Shown piece after piece: positions 6,280 through 11,570 of a stretch of 11,570 bases of DNA (within the stretch, counting starts at the first letter, position 1; each line of letters begins with the position of its first letter). The DNA is from Acidobacteriota bacterium (lineage in GTDB: Bacteria > Acidobacteriota > Terriglobia > Terriglobales > Acidobacteriaceae). The DNA is taken from positions 1-11,570 of the forward strand of contig JAJXXG010001072.1 in the NCBI GenBank assembly GCA_021781255.1. The letters run 5' to 3'. Position numbers and translations under genes: made by a program. The notes under the pieces are model-generated. The model had not been told where the DNA came from. It made no database searches and worked only from the letters and a program-made list of their open reading frames with translations.

Positions 6280-7398
6280 TCAAACCAGTTCTTCGTGCCC
6301 GGAGATGCCCAGTTCCTTCACAATCTTGCCCACATCCTGCGAGTGGTCGCGGTGCGCAATCAGCAGCGCATCCTCCGTATCCACAATCACCAGGTTCTCC
6401 ACGCCCACCAGCGCCACAAACTTCCGCGGGCTGTAGACGTAGTTGTTGCTCGCTTCCAGCGCAATGTGCCCTTCCGCCTCCGCTACATTCCCATCGCCGT
6501 CGCCGCGCAGCCGCGTTTCAAGCTGGTACTCGTAGAGCGATGCCCACGACCCCAGGTCGTTCCAGCTGAACTCCGCCGGCAGGCAATACAGATTCGACGA
6601 GTGCTCGCCCTTCGCTGACCGCGGCTCCAGCACCGCATAGTCCACCGAGATGTTCTCGCACTTCGGATAGAGCCGGTGAAAAACCTCTTCGAATTGCGGC
6701 GTGCCGAAGGCCGCCGCGATCTCCTCCAGCAGCGGAGCCGTCTCCGGCAAGTGCTCCCGCACCGCATTCGCCAGCGTCCGCGCCGACCACAAAAACATCC
6801 CCGAGTTCCAGTAGTAGTTCCCCGCCGCAACAAACTCTTCCGCGCGGTTCTGGTTCGGCTTCTCCGTAAATCGCCTCACATGCAGCGCCGCGCCATCCGC
6901 CGTGTGGTCCCCGGTCTCGATATACCCATACCCGGTCTCGGGCCGCGTAGGCTCAATCCCCAGCACAACAATGTTCGGTCCCGCCGCTGCCAGCGCAATG
7001 CCCCGCTGCAGCGCCTTCAGAAACCGCGGCTCGTCGGCAATCACATGATCCGAGGGCAGCACCCCCAGCACCGCATCCGGATTCTGCCGCTCAATCAGAA
7101 ACGCCGCCAGCCCGCATGCCGGTGCGGTATTCCGCGCCACCGGCTCCTGCACAATCTGCCCTGCCGGAATCCCCTTCAGTTGATCGGCAATCTCATGCGC
7201 CAGATACTCGTTGGTGATCACCCACGTCTTCTCCAGCGTCGCCAGCGGCTTGATCCGCTCCACCGTCTGCTGAATCATCGAGCGCTCCCCATCGAGCGCA
7301 AGAACCTGTTTGGCGCGCGCGCGCCGCGAGCGCGGCCAGAAGCGCGTACCGCTGCCTCCGGCAAGAATCACAGGGCGAAAATCAATCTGCGTAGACAT
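6280..7398 (-). CDS. manC: Mannose-1-phosphate guanylyltransferase
   Basis: 372 aa nucleotidyltransferase that makes GDP-mannose from mannose 1-phosphate and GTP, in the cytosol. The N-terminal pyrophosphorylase signature ILAGGSGTRFWPRSR is at residues 11-25, with KQVLAL (30-35) after it. VLPSDHVI (113-120) carries the metal-binding Asp region. Other family marks are FTEKPN (177-182), YYWNSGMFLW (195-204), ISVDYAVLE (250-258) and FSWNDLGSW (277-285). It has only the transferase part and lacks the C-terminal phosphomannose isomerase cupin of the longer bifunctional enzymes. ATG 7398 is preferred: AGGA lies 10 nt upstream, while the in-frame GTG at 7407 sits too close to it. The phosphohexomutase gene follows on the same strand, so the two could supply GDP-mannose for polysaccharide or glycan synthesis. 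Confidence 0.93.
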   Translation of the reverse strand: MSTQIDFRPVILAGGSGTRFWPRSRRARAKQVLALDGERSMIQQTVERIKPLATLEKTWVITNEYLAHEIADQLKGIPAGQIVQEPVARNTAPACGLAAFLIERQNPDAVLGVLPSDHVIADEPRFLKALQRGIALAAAGPNIVVLGIEPTRPETGYGYIETGDHTADGAALHVRRFTEKPNQNRAEEFVAAGNYYWNSGMFLWSARTLANAVREHLPETAPLLEEIAAAFGTPQFEEVFHRLYPKCENISVDYAVLEPRSAKGEHSSNLYCLPAEFSWNDLGSWASLYEYQLETRLRGDGDGNVAEAEGHIALEASNNYVYSPRKFVALVGVENLVIVDTEDALLIAHRDHSQDVGKIVKELGISGHEELV

Positions 7399-7486
7399 GG
7401 AAGACACATCCTACCCGACCAGCGCCCTCTTTGCACAGTGCAGCCAACACATTTTCTTGAGACTTCTAAGTCGGCCAAACGCAACT

Positions 7487-7519
7487 CCGGCCGCCGCTTG
7501 ACTCCAACGCGGCAGCCGG
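7487..7519 (-). terminator. Strong hairpin after the aminotransferase gene
   Basis: Arms of 11 bases at 7487-7497 (CCGGCCGCCGC) and 7509-7519 (GCGGCAGCCGG) pair around an 11-nt loop. Ten pairs are Watson-Crick; the eleventh is G-U in RNA read from the minus strand. It begins 33 nt past the stop at 7552. No U-tract follows, so it may be a stabiliser or a factor-assisted terminator. Confidence 0.5.
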
Positions 7520-7551
7520 ATGACTTTCTGTTCAAAAGTGGACAGACAGAC

Positions 7552-8748
7552 CTAACCCAGCCGTCCCAGAAACTCGCCCATCCGCCGGATGCCCTCGTCG
7601 ATGTTCTGCCGCGTCACCGGATACGACAGCCGGATGTGCTCCTGCGTACCGAACGCCTCGCCCGGCACCGTCACCACGTGCCCCTCATGCAGCAGCTTCG
7701 TCGCCAGTTCCGTCGACGTCTTGATGCCGCCCTTGCCCAGAAACTTCGAGATGTTCGGATACACATAAAACGCGCCTTCCGGCTTCGTGCACGTCACTCC
7801 GGGAATCTCCCCCAGCTTCTTCAGCATGTAATCCCGCAGCTCAATAAACTCCGCGCGAAACTCCGCCACGCACTCCTGCGATCCAGCCAGCGCCGCAATC
7901 GCCGCCTTCTGCACAAAGCTAGTCGCGTTTGACGTCGATTGCGACTGCAGCTTGCTCAGGTTCGCCACCACCGCCTTCGACGCCAGCGCATACCCCGCGC
8001 GCCACCCCGTCATCGAATACGTCTTCGACAGCGACCCCAGAATCACCATGTGCTCCTTGGCCCACGTGAACGAGCCGCCCGAAACCGGCTTCCCCGCGTA
8101 GTTCAGATACACATAGCACTCGTCCAGCAGCAGAAAAATCCCGCGCTCGTGCGCCAGCCGCACAATCCGCTCCAGGTCCTCCGCCGTCACCACCGAGCCC
8201 GCCGGGTTCGACGGCGAATTCAAAATAATCGCCTTCGTCCGCGGCGTAATCGCCTTCTCAATCGCGTCCGCCGTGATGCGGAAATTCTCCGCCTCACTCG
8301 TCTCCAGGAACACGACCTTGCCGCCCGCGTACTGAATGATGTCCTTGAAGCTCACCCAGTACGGAACCGGCAGAATCACCTCGTCCCCGTGGTCCACCAG
8401 CACCTGGATCGTGTTAAACAGCGCCAGCTTCCCGCCCGTGGTGAAAATCGCCTCATCCACCCCGTAGTCCGAGCCGAAATCCGCCGCATGCCGCTCCACA
8501 ATGGCCTTGCGCACATCGGGAATCCCCGGCACCACCGTGTAGCGCGTGAAATTGGCCTCAATCGCCGCAATCGCCGCGTCCTTAATGTGCTGCGGAGTCG
8601 GGAAATGAGGCTCACCGGCCCCAAAGTCCACCAGGTTCGCGCCCCCGGCGCGCAGCTTGGCGGCCTCCGCGGCCACGGCCATCGTTGCAGAAACCTCAAT
8701 CCGCCCAATACGGTCGGCAAACACTTTTGCAGGAGCTGATACGGTCAT
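7552..8748 (-). CDS. Class I/II PLP-dependent aminotransferase, aspartate aminotransferase type
   Basis: 398 aa fold-type I aminotransferase, cytosolic, using pyridoxal phosphate to move an amino group between an amino acid (probably Asp) and 2-oxoglutarate. The PLP lysine is K242 in GSLSKTYSMTGWRAGYA. Other active-site marks are TTGGKLALF (103-111), NSPSNPAGS (177-185) with N181, LLLDECYVYL (206-215) with D209 and Y212, R250, and the carboxylate-binding R373 in HIRLSY. Length and the N-terminal DFGAGEPHFPTP (41-52) fit the Ib subgroup. Substrate range in this subgroup is broad (Asp, prephenate, others), so the exact amino acid is not fixed. ATG 8748 has no Shine-Dalgarno; TAAAAT lies 9 nt upstream, suggesting a leaderless mRNA. 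It is flanked by hairpin repeats upstream and a strong hairpin downstream, so it is probably its own transcription unit. Confidence 0.93.
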   Translation of the reverse strand: MTVSAPAKVFADRIGRIEVSATMAVAAEAAKLRAGGANLVDFGAGEPHFPTPQHIKDAAIAAIEANFTRYTVVPGIPDVRKAIVERHAADFGSDYGVDEAIFTTGGKLALFNTIQVLVDHGDEVILPVPYWVSFKDIIQYAGGKVVFLETSEAENFRITADAIEKAITPRTKAIILNSPSNPAGSVVTAEDLERIVRLAHERGIFLLLDECYVYLNYAGKPVSGGSFTWAKEHMVILGSLSKTYSMTGWRAGYALASKAVVANLSKLQSQSTSNATSFVQKAAIAALAGSQECVAEFRAEFIELRDYMLKKLGEIPGVTCTKPEGAFYVYPNISKFLGKGGIKTSTELATKLLHEGHVVTVPGEAFGTQEHIRLSYPVTRQNIDEGIRRMGEFLGRLG

Positions 8749-8757
8749 AATGCTTCT

Positions 8758-8763
8758 ATTTTA
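8758..8763 (-). promoter_or_regulatory. Putative -10 element of the aminotransferase gene, leaderless arrangement
   Basis: TAAAAT (8763-8758; 5 of 6 to consensus) ends 9 nt before ATG 8748. Transcription would start 2-3 nt before the ATG. No good -35 is found at 16-18 nt spacing and there is no ribosome site. Confidence 0.45.
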
Positions 8764-8797
8764 CAGATTTCCCGCCCGAGCGAAACCTGCCGGGTGC

Positions 8798-8823
8798 CCC
8801 AGGTCTCGACTTTGAGACCTGGG
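8798..8823. repeat. Hairpin repeat A, copy 1
   Basis: CCCAGGTCTC and GAGACCTGGG form a perfect 10-bp stem with the 6-nt loop GACTTT. The same stem occurs at 8920-8945 and 9744-9769. This copy lies between element B and the aminotransferase promoter. Confidence 0.9.
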
Positions 8824-8836
8824 ATTTCACAAACCT

Positions 8837-8896
8837 CAACCACCCGGGGTTGCCCCATCCGTGTCATTCGCGCCAGCGAACGACAGGGTGGGTAAC
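8837..8896. repeat. Hairpin repeat B, copy 1
   Basis: A small stem CAACC/GGTTG (8837-8841, 8848-8852; 6-nt loop) overlaps a longer imperfect hairpin. In the longer one GTTGCCCCATCC at 8849 onward pairs with the GGGTGGGTAAC end at 8896, around a GCGCCAGCG tip. The two foldings share bases and exclude each other. A near-identical copy is at 9668-9727. Confidence 0.85.
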
Positions 8897-8919
8897 CACC
8901 AACACCGGGTGCCGGGTGC

Positions 8920-8945
8920 CCCAGGTCTCGCTTTTGAGACCTGGG
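8920..8945. repeat. Hairpin repeat A, copy 2, 3' of the first outer-membrane gene
   Basis: The stem is identical to copy 1, with loop GCTTTT. It starts 32 nt past the stop of the gene at 8977-9582, the same distance as copy 3 from its gene. It is a possible bidirectional terminator or mRNA 3' stabiliser. CGGGTGC is tandemly duplicated just before it (8906-8919), unlike at copy 3. Confidence 0.85.
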
Positions 8946-8976
8946 AATCCACAAACCGGTCGCCCTCACGCGTCTC

Positions 8977-9582
8977 TCAAAACCGGAAATACGCCCCAAT
9001 CATCGGCTCCGCCGTATGCATCCAAGCATCCGGCGATCCGATAAAATCCTTGATCAGGTCCGGCGCCTTATACAGATTCCCGCGATACTGCAAGCGCAGC
9101 CCCAGATGCGGTAGCAGCCCCCAGTCCAGTCCGGCCCCATACACAAACACCCCCTTGGTCGCCGACGTCGTGTAGCTCTGCCCGCCGCTCGGCTCATTCA
9201 GCAGCAGTCCGCCACCCGCCAGCGCAAACGGCCGCAGGTTAGCGACCTTCAGCGACATCACCCAGTCGCCTGTAATCTCATGCGCATTGGCGGATACCGA
9301 AACCGGGCTGCTACAGAAGGTGGGGCACGCATTCGAGACATACGTCTGGTTCGCCCGGTTGAACGAGTACGTAGCCTCATACCCCACCAGCGGATTTACC
9401 AGGTGCCGCAGCTCCACCATCCCGCCCGCTGCGTTCGCCGGGCTCTGCTGAACGTTGTTGACCGTCGTCGTGCCGCTGAACGCCCCATACAAACTCAGCG
9501 CCACATCCGTCTGTGCGCTCGCCGTGGTTCCACCCACCACAGCCACTCCTGCCAGAAAAAGAGCAAAATAAATCCACTTCAT
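8977..9582 (-). CDS. Small outer-membrane beta-barrel protein, paralogue 1
   Basis: 201 aa. The signal peptide is residues 1-23 (MKWIYFALFLAGVAVVGGTT, cleavage after ASA). The mature chain has alternating polar/hydrophobic strands typical of an 8-stranded OmpA/OmpX-like barrel: DVALSLYGAF (26-35), GMVELRHLVNPLVGYEATYSF (54-74), LRPFALAGGGLLLN (116-129), KGVFVYGAGLDWG (143-155), LGLRLQYRGNLY (160-171). It ends in IGAYFRF, with the C-terminal aromatic residue recognised by the Bam machinery. C86 and C90 lie in a predicted surface loop. The start is fixed by AAGGAG 9 nt before ATG 9582. It is a tandem duplicate of the next gene upstream, sharing long identical stretches. Such proteins may act in adhesion or surface structure; no specific role is evident. 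Confidence 0.88.
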   Translation of the reverse strand: MKWIYFALFLAGVAVVGGTTASAQTDVALSLYGAFSGTTTVNNVQQSPANAAGGMVELRHLVNPLVGYEATYSFNRANQTYVSNACPTFCSSPVSVSANAHEITGDWVMSLKVANLRPFALAGGGLLLNEPSGGQSYTTSATKGVFVYGAGLDWGLLPHLGLRLQYRGNLYKAPDLIKDFIGSPDAWMHTAEPMIGAYFRF

Positions 9583-9591
9583 CGCTATGGT

Positions 9592-9597
9592 CTCCTT
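9592..9597 (-). promoter_or_regulatory. Ribosome binding site of outer-membrane paralogue 1
   Basis: AAGGAG on the minus strand, 9 nt before ATG 9582. Position and sequence match the site of paralogue 2 exactly, which helps fix both starts. Confidence 0.85.
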
Positions 9598-9616
9598 TCA
9601 GATGACCGTCTGCAAC

Positions 9617-9648
9617 ACTGGATGCGGCTGCGCCACAATGAGTGGCCC
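9617..9648 (-). promoter_or_regulatory. Conserved upstream block of outer-membrane paralogue 1
   Basis: This 32-nt block matches 10527-10558 without gaps over most positions, including CACAATSAGTGGCCC at its upstream end and GGATGC near its downstream end. It lies 35-66 nt before the ATG, against 55-86 nt in paralogue 2. A promoter or regulator site is possible; no standard -35/-10 pair is clear. Confidence 0.4.
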
Positions 9649-9667
9649 GCACTCTTGGGGGGCGGCC

Positions 9668-9727
9668 CAACCTTTCGGGGTTGCCCCATCCTTGTCATTC
9701 GCGCCAGCGAACGACAGGGTGGGTAAC
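9668..9727. repeat. Hairpin repeat B, copy 2
   Basis: This is the second copy of the element at 8837-8896. The CAACC/GGTTG stem (9668-9672, 9679-9683) is kept while its loop differs (TTTCGG against ACCCGG). The longer imperfect hairpin spans 9680-9727. Stem conservation with loop change suggests the structure matters. Confidence 0.85.
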
Positions 9728-9743
9728 AACGAACACCGGGTGC

Positions 9744-9769
9744 CCCAGGTCTCGACTTTGAGACCTGGG
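9744..9769. repeat. Hairpin repeat A, copy 3, 3' of the second outer-membrane gene
   Basis: Perfect 10-bp stem CCCAGGTCTC/GAGACCTGGG with loop GACTTT. It starts 32 nt past the stop of the gene at 9801-10472 and is followed by element B on the minus strand. It is a likely transcription end or mRNA stabiliser between the paralogues. Confidence 0.85.
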
Positions 9770-9800
9770 ATTCACAACCCAGCCGCCCTCTGGCGCATGT

Positions 9801-10472
9801 TCAAAACCGGAAATACGCCCCAATCATCGGCTCCGCCGTATGCATAAAGGCGTTCGTCGACTGGACTGCGGTGACCAGGTCCGGGGCCTTGTAGACATTG
9901 CCTCGATATTGCAGGCGCAGACCGAGGTGCGGAAGCAGGCCCCAGTCGAGTCCCGCGCCGTAAACAAAGACCCCGGTCGTCGAGCTATTCGCGGGTGTGG
10001 GAATGCTTCCGCAGAGAGGATTCATCTGATAACAGCCGGACACGTCTGCACCGCTGGCCATGTTCACCAGAAGTCCACCGCCGGCCAGGGCGAAGGGTCG
10101 CAGATTGGCGAACTTCATTGAAAAGACCCAATCGCCTGTGATCTCATGGGCGTTGCCGGCAGCAGAGGCGGCTCCAACCAAAAGACAGTTGACCTGACCA
10201 GTCGGGCACGGAGGCAGCACCTTGTACGTATACTCCTGGTTTGCGCGGTTGTAAGAGTACGTCGCCTCATACCCCACCAGCGGATTCACGATATGCCGCA
10301 GCTCCACCATCCCGCCCGCCGCATTCGCCGGGCTCTGCTGAACGTTGTTGATCGTCGTCGTGCCGCTGAACGCCCCATACAAACTCAGTGCCACATCCGT
10401 CTGCGCACCCGCCGTGGCCCCACCCGCAAAAGCCACCCCTGCCAGAAGAAAAGCCAAATGAATCCACTTCAT
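9801..10472 (-). CDS. Small outer-membrane beta-barrel protein, paralogue 2
   Basis: 223 aa from ATG 10472. The frame is open to 10670, but only this start gives AAGGAG at 9 nt and a proper signal peptide (residues 1-23, cleavage after AGA), exactly as in paralogue 1. The barrel strands match paralogue 1 closely: DVALSLYGAF, GMVELRHIVNPLVGYEATYS, LRPFALAGGGLLVN, GVFVYGAGLDWGLLPHLG, and the C-terminal IGAYFRF. The length difference comes from two predicted surface loops. Residues 81-107 contain C89 and C96, and 139-165 contain C147 and C154, so each loop may hold a disulfide. First and last parts of the gene are nearly identical in DNA to paralogue 1, while the middle differs at many silent sites. 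It is divergent from the kinase gene across a 267-nt gap. Confidence 0.88.
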   Translation of the reverse strand: MKWIHLAFLLAGVAFAGGATAGAQTDVALSLYGAFSGTTTINNVQQSPANAAGGMVELRHIVNPLVGYEATYSYNRANQEYTYKVLPPCPTGQVNCLLVGAASAAGNAHEITGDWVFSMKFANLRPFALAGGGLLVNMASGADVSGCYQMNPLCGSIPTPANSSTTGVFVYGAGLDWGLLPHLGLRLQYRGNVYKAPDLVTAVQSTNAFMHTAEPMIGAYFRF

Positions 10473-10481
10473 CAGCATCGT

Positions 10482-10487
10482 CTCCTT
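10482..10487 (-). promoter_or_regulatory. Ribosome binding site that fixes the start of outer-membrane paralogue 2
   Basis: AAGGAG on the minus strand, 9 nt before ATG 10472 and only 3 nt before the in-frame ATG at 10478. The spacing and the match with paralogue 1 select 10472 and rule out the long upstream extension. Confidence 0.85.
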
Positions 10488-10526
10488 CTCAGTCAGCCCA
10501 GCCAGCGCCTCATTCCCCGCTTCACA

Positions 10527-10558
10527 AATGGATGCAACAACGGCACAATCAGTGGCCC
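10527..10558 (-). promoter_or_regulatory. Conserved upstream block of outer-membrane paralogue 2
   Basis: Counterpart of 9617-9648. About 20 extra bases separate it from the ribosome site. It sits in the 267-nt divergent gap before the kinase gene. Elsewhere in that gap (10559-10727) I see a C-rich stretch and a TAAACT at 10676-10681 that could be a weak -10 for the kinase. Confidence 0.4.
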
Positions 10559-10739
10559 CGGCATGCCGTTTTTCAACCCCATATAGGCCCCTACTCCCGC
10601 CCCGCCACCGAACCCCTCCCCCCCGCCTTGCCGCCCCAACCGCGATTTTCATGGGCATCCGCCCCTGCAATGCGGTAAACTCGCGCCGTTCGGTAAGAGG
10701 GCTCTTCCCGAAAGTGAAATCCCCAGTGGAGGTCCCGCC

Positions 10740-11570
10740 ATGGCATTAGAGGTTGGCCAGCGCGTCGGCGATTATCAAGTCCTGGCGCTTCTCGGATCCG
10801 GCGGCATGGGCCGCGTCTACAAGGTCCGCAACATCATCTCCGATCGCGAAGAGGCCATGAAAATCCTCCTCCCCGACTTCGCATCCGAGCCCGAACTCGC
10901 CGCCCGCTTCATGGTTGAGATCCGCACCCTCGCCGGCCTCGAGCACCCCAACATCGCCCAGCTCCGCACCGCATTCCAATTCGAGAACCAGCTCGTCATG
11001 ATCATGGAATACGTCGAAGGCGCCGGCCTCGATAAACTCGCCGAGTCCCGGCCTCCGCTCGACCAGGTGCTCGAATACTCATCGCAGGTCCTCTCCGCGC
11101 TCAGCTACGCCCACGCGCACGGAGTCACCCACCGCGACATCAAGCCGGCCAACATCATGATCACCTCGCACGGCATCGTCAAGCTCATGGATTTCGGAAT
11201 CGCCAAGGGCGCCAACGACCTCAACCTCACGCGCCCCGGCATGACCATGGGCTCCGTCTATTACATGTCGCCCGAACAGGTGCGCGGCGGCTCCGTCGAT
11301 GCCCGCTCAGACATCTACTCCTTCGGCGTCACCCTCTACGAAATGCTCACCGGCCGCAAGCCCTTCCAGGCAGACACCTCATACTCCGTGCTCAATGCCC
11401 AGTTGAATGAGGCGCCCACGCCGCCCATCCAGTTCAACCCGGCCCTGCCGCCTCAGTTGAACGCCATCGTCCTGCGCGCCATGGAAAAGCAGCCCGAAGC
11501 GCGTTTCCAGACCGCCGATGAGTTCCGCAATGCGCTCAAGGCCCTCCGCGAGCAGCTCACTGCGCAGCCC
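10740..11570 (+). CDS. Hanks-type serine/threonine protein kinase (N-terminal kinase domain, cut at window edge)
   Basis: 277 codons are present and the frame is open at the end of the window. ATG 10740 has GGAGG 7 nt upstream. The kinase domain spans about residues 12-270 with all key motifs. The glycine loop is LLGSGGMGRVYKV (17-29), the ATP lysine is K41 in AMKIL, and the alpha-C glutamate is probably E60. The catalytic loop is HRDIKPANIM (131-140), the metal site is DFG (151-153), the APE-like motif is SPE (177-179), and DIYSFGVTLYEMLTG is at 191-205. The RD-type loop and a Thr/Met-rich activation segment (164-170) suggest activation by autophosphorylation. In this family a membrane helix and sensor domains (PASTA, TPR, WD40, PEGA) often follow, but that part is outside the window. 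The domain is cytosolic; the substrate is unknown. Divergent from the outer-membrane gene pair. Confidence 0.95.
   Translation, partial: MALEVGQRVGDYQVLALLGSGGMGRVYKVRNIISDREEAMKILLPDFASEPELAARFMVEIRTLAGLEHPNIAQLRTAFQFENQLVMIMEYVEGAGLDKLAESRPPLDQVLEYSSQVLSALSYAHAHGVTHRDIKPANIMITSHGIVKLMDFGIAKGANDLNLTRPGMTMGSVYYMSPEQVRGGSVDARSDIYSFGVTLYEMLTGRKPFQADTSYSVLNAQLNEAPTPPIQFNPALPPQLNAIVLRAMEKQPEARFQTADEFRNALKALREQLTAQP

Noticed and set aside
7432..7442. TGCACAGTGCA, 5-bp arms with a 1-nt centre, in the guanylyltransferase leader
   Set aside because: Short enough to occur by chance and not tied to a promoter I can recognise.
4992..7932. Long plus-strand frames (4992-5834, 6676-7932) rich in Arg, Gln and Leu
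   Set aside because: They are shadows of the phosphohexomutase, guanylyltransferase and aminotransferase genes. One crosses two genes and the gap between them.
8798..9769. Hairpin repeats as a CRISPR-like array
   Set aside because: Only two or three copies, with gene-sized or irregular spacing and no unique spacers of equal length.
10473..10670. 66-residue N-terminal extension of outer-membrane paralogue 2
   Set aside because: It would bury the signal peptide, and the AAGGAG site with 9-nt spacing matches paralogue 1 for a start at 10472.
10695..10706. AAGAGGGCTCTT inverted repeat upstream of the kinase
   Set aside because: A 2-nt loop cannot form a stable hairpin, and there is no second copy to support an operator.

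Overview
The window looks like chromosomal DNA of an Acidobacteriota member, probably a Terriglobia relative of Acidobacterium, Granulicella or Terriglobus. This is an inference from the GC-rich sequence with C-ending codons, Tat-exported carbohydrate enzymes of a type common there, Hanks-type kinases, and hairpin repeats between genes. No rRNA, tRNA, CRISPR array, transposase or phage gene is visible.

Layout. (1) 1-3187: the start of a Tat-exported sugar isomerase/epimerase-like protein (minus strand, cut by the window edge) is divergent from tyrS (tyrosyl-tRNA synthetase). tyrS is followed by a Tat-exported GH79-type glycoside hydrolase. (2) 3256-4589, minus strand: a compact three-gene module. 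It has a small XRE-type regulator with a clear promoter overlapped by a 14-bp palindrome, then two tandem, gap-free paralogous four-helix membrane proteins. The first membrane gene overlaps the regulator by ATGA. (3) 4707-7398, minus strand: a phosphohexomutase and a mannose-1-phosphate guanylyltransferase, which together fit GDP-mannose supply. (4) 7552-8748, minus strand: a class I/II PLP aminotransferase of the aspartate aminotransferase type. (5) 8977-10472, minus strand: two tandem paralogous small outer-membrane beta-barrel proteins, each followed by the same composite hairpin repeat. (6) 10740 to the end, plus strand: the kinase domain of a Ser/Thr protein kinase, cut by the window edge.

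The main points of interest are: the XRE plus duplicated membrane-protein module, whose function is unknown to me; three genes (tyrS, the XRE gene, the aminotransferase) that lack a Shine-Dalgarno and carry a -10-like hexamer exactly 9 nt before the ATG, suggesting leaderless mRNAs; mosaic divergence between the two outer-membrane paralogues, suggesting gene conversion; and REP-like hairpin elements about 32 nt after stop codons. No gap between genes exceeds 300 bases. The largest is the 267-base divergent gap at 10473-10739.
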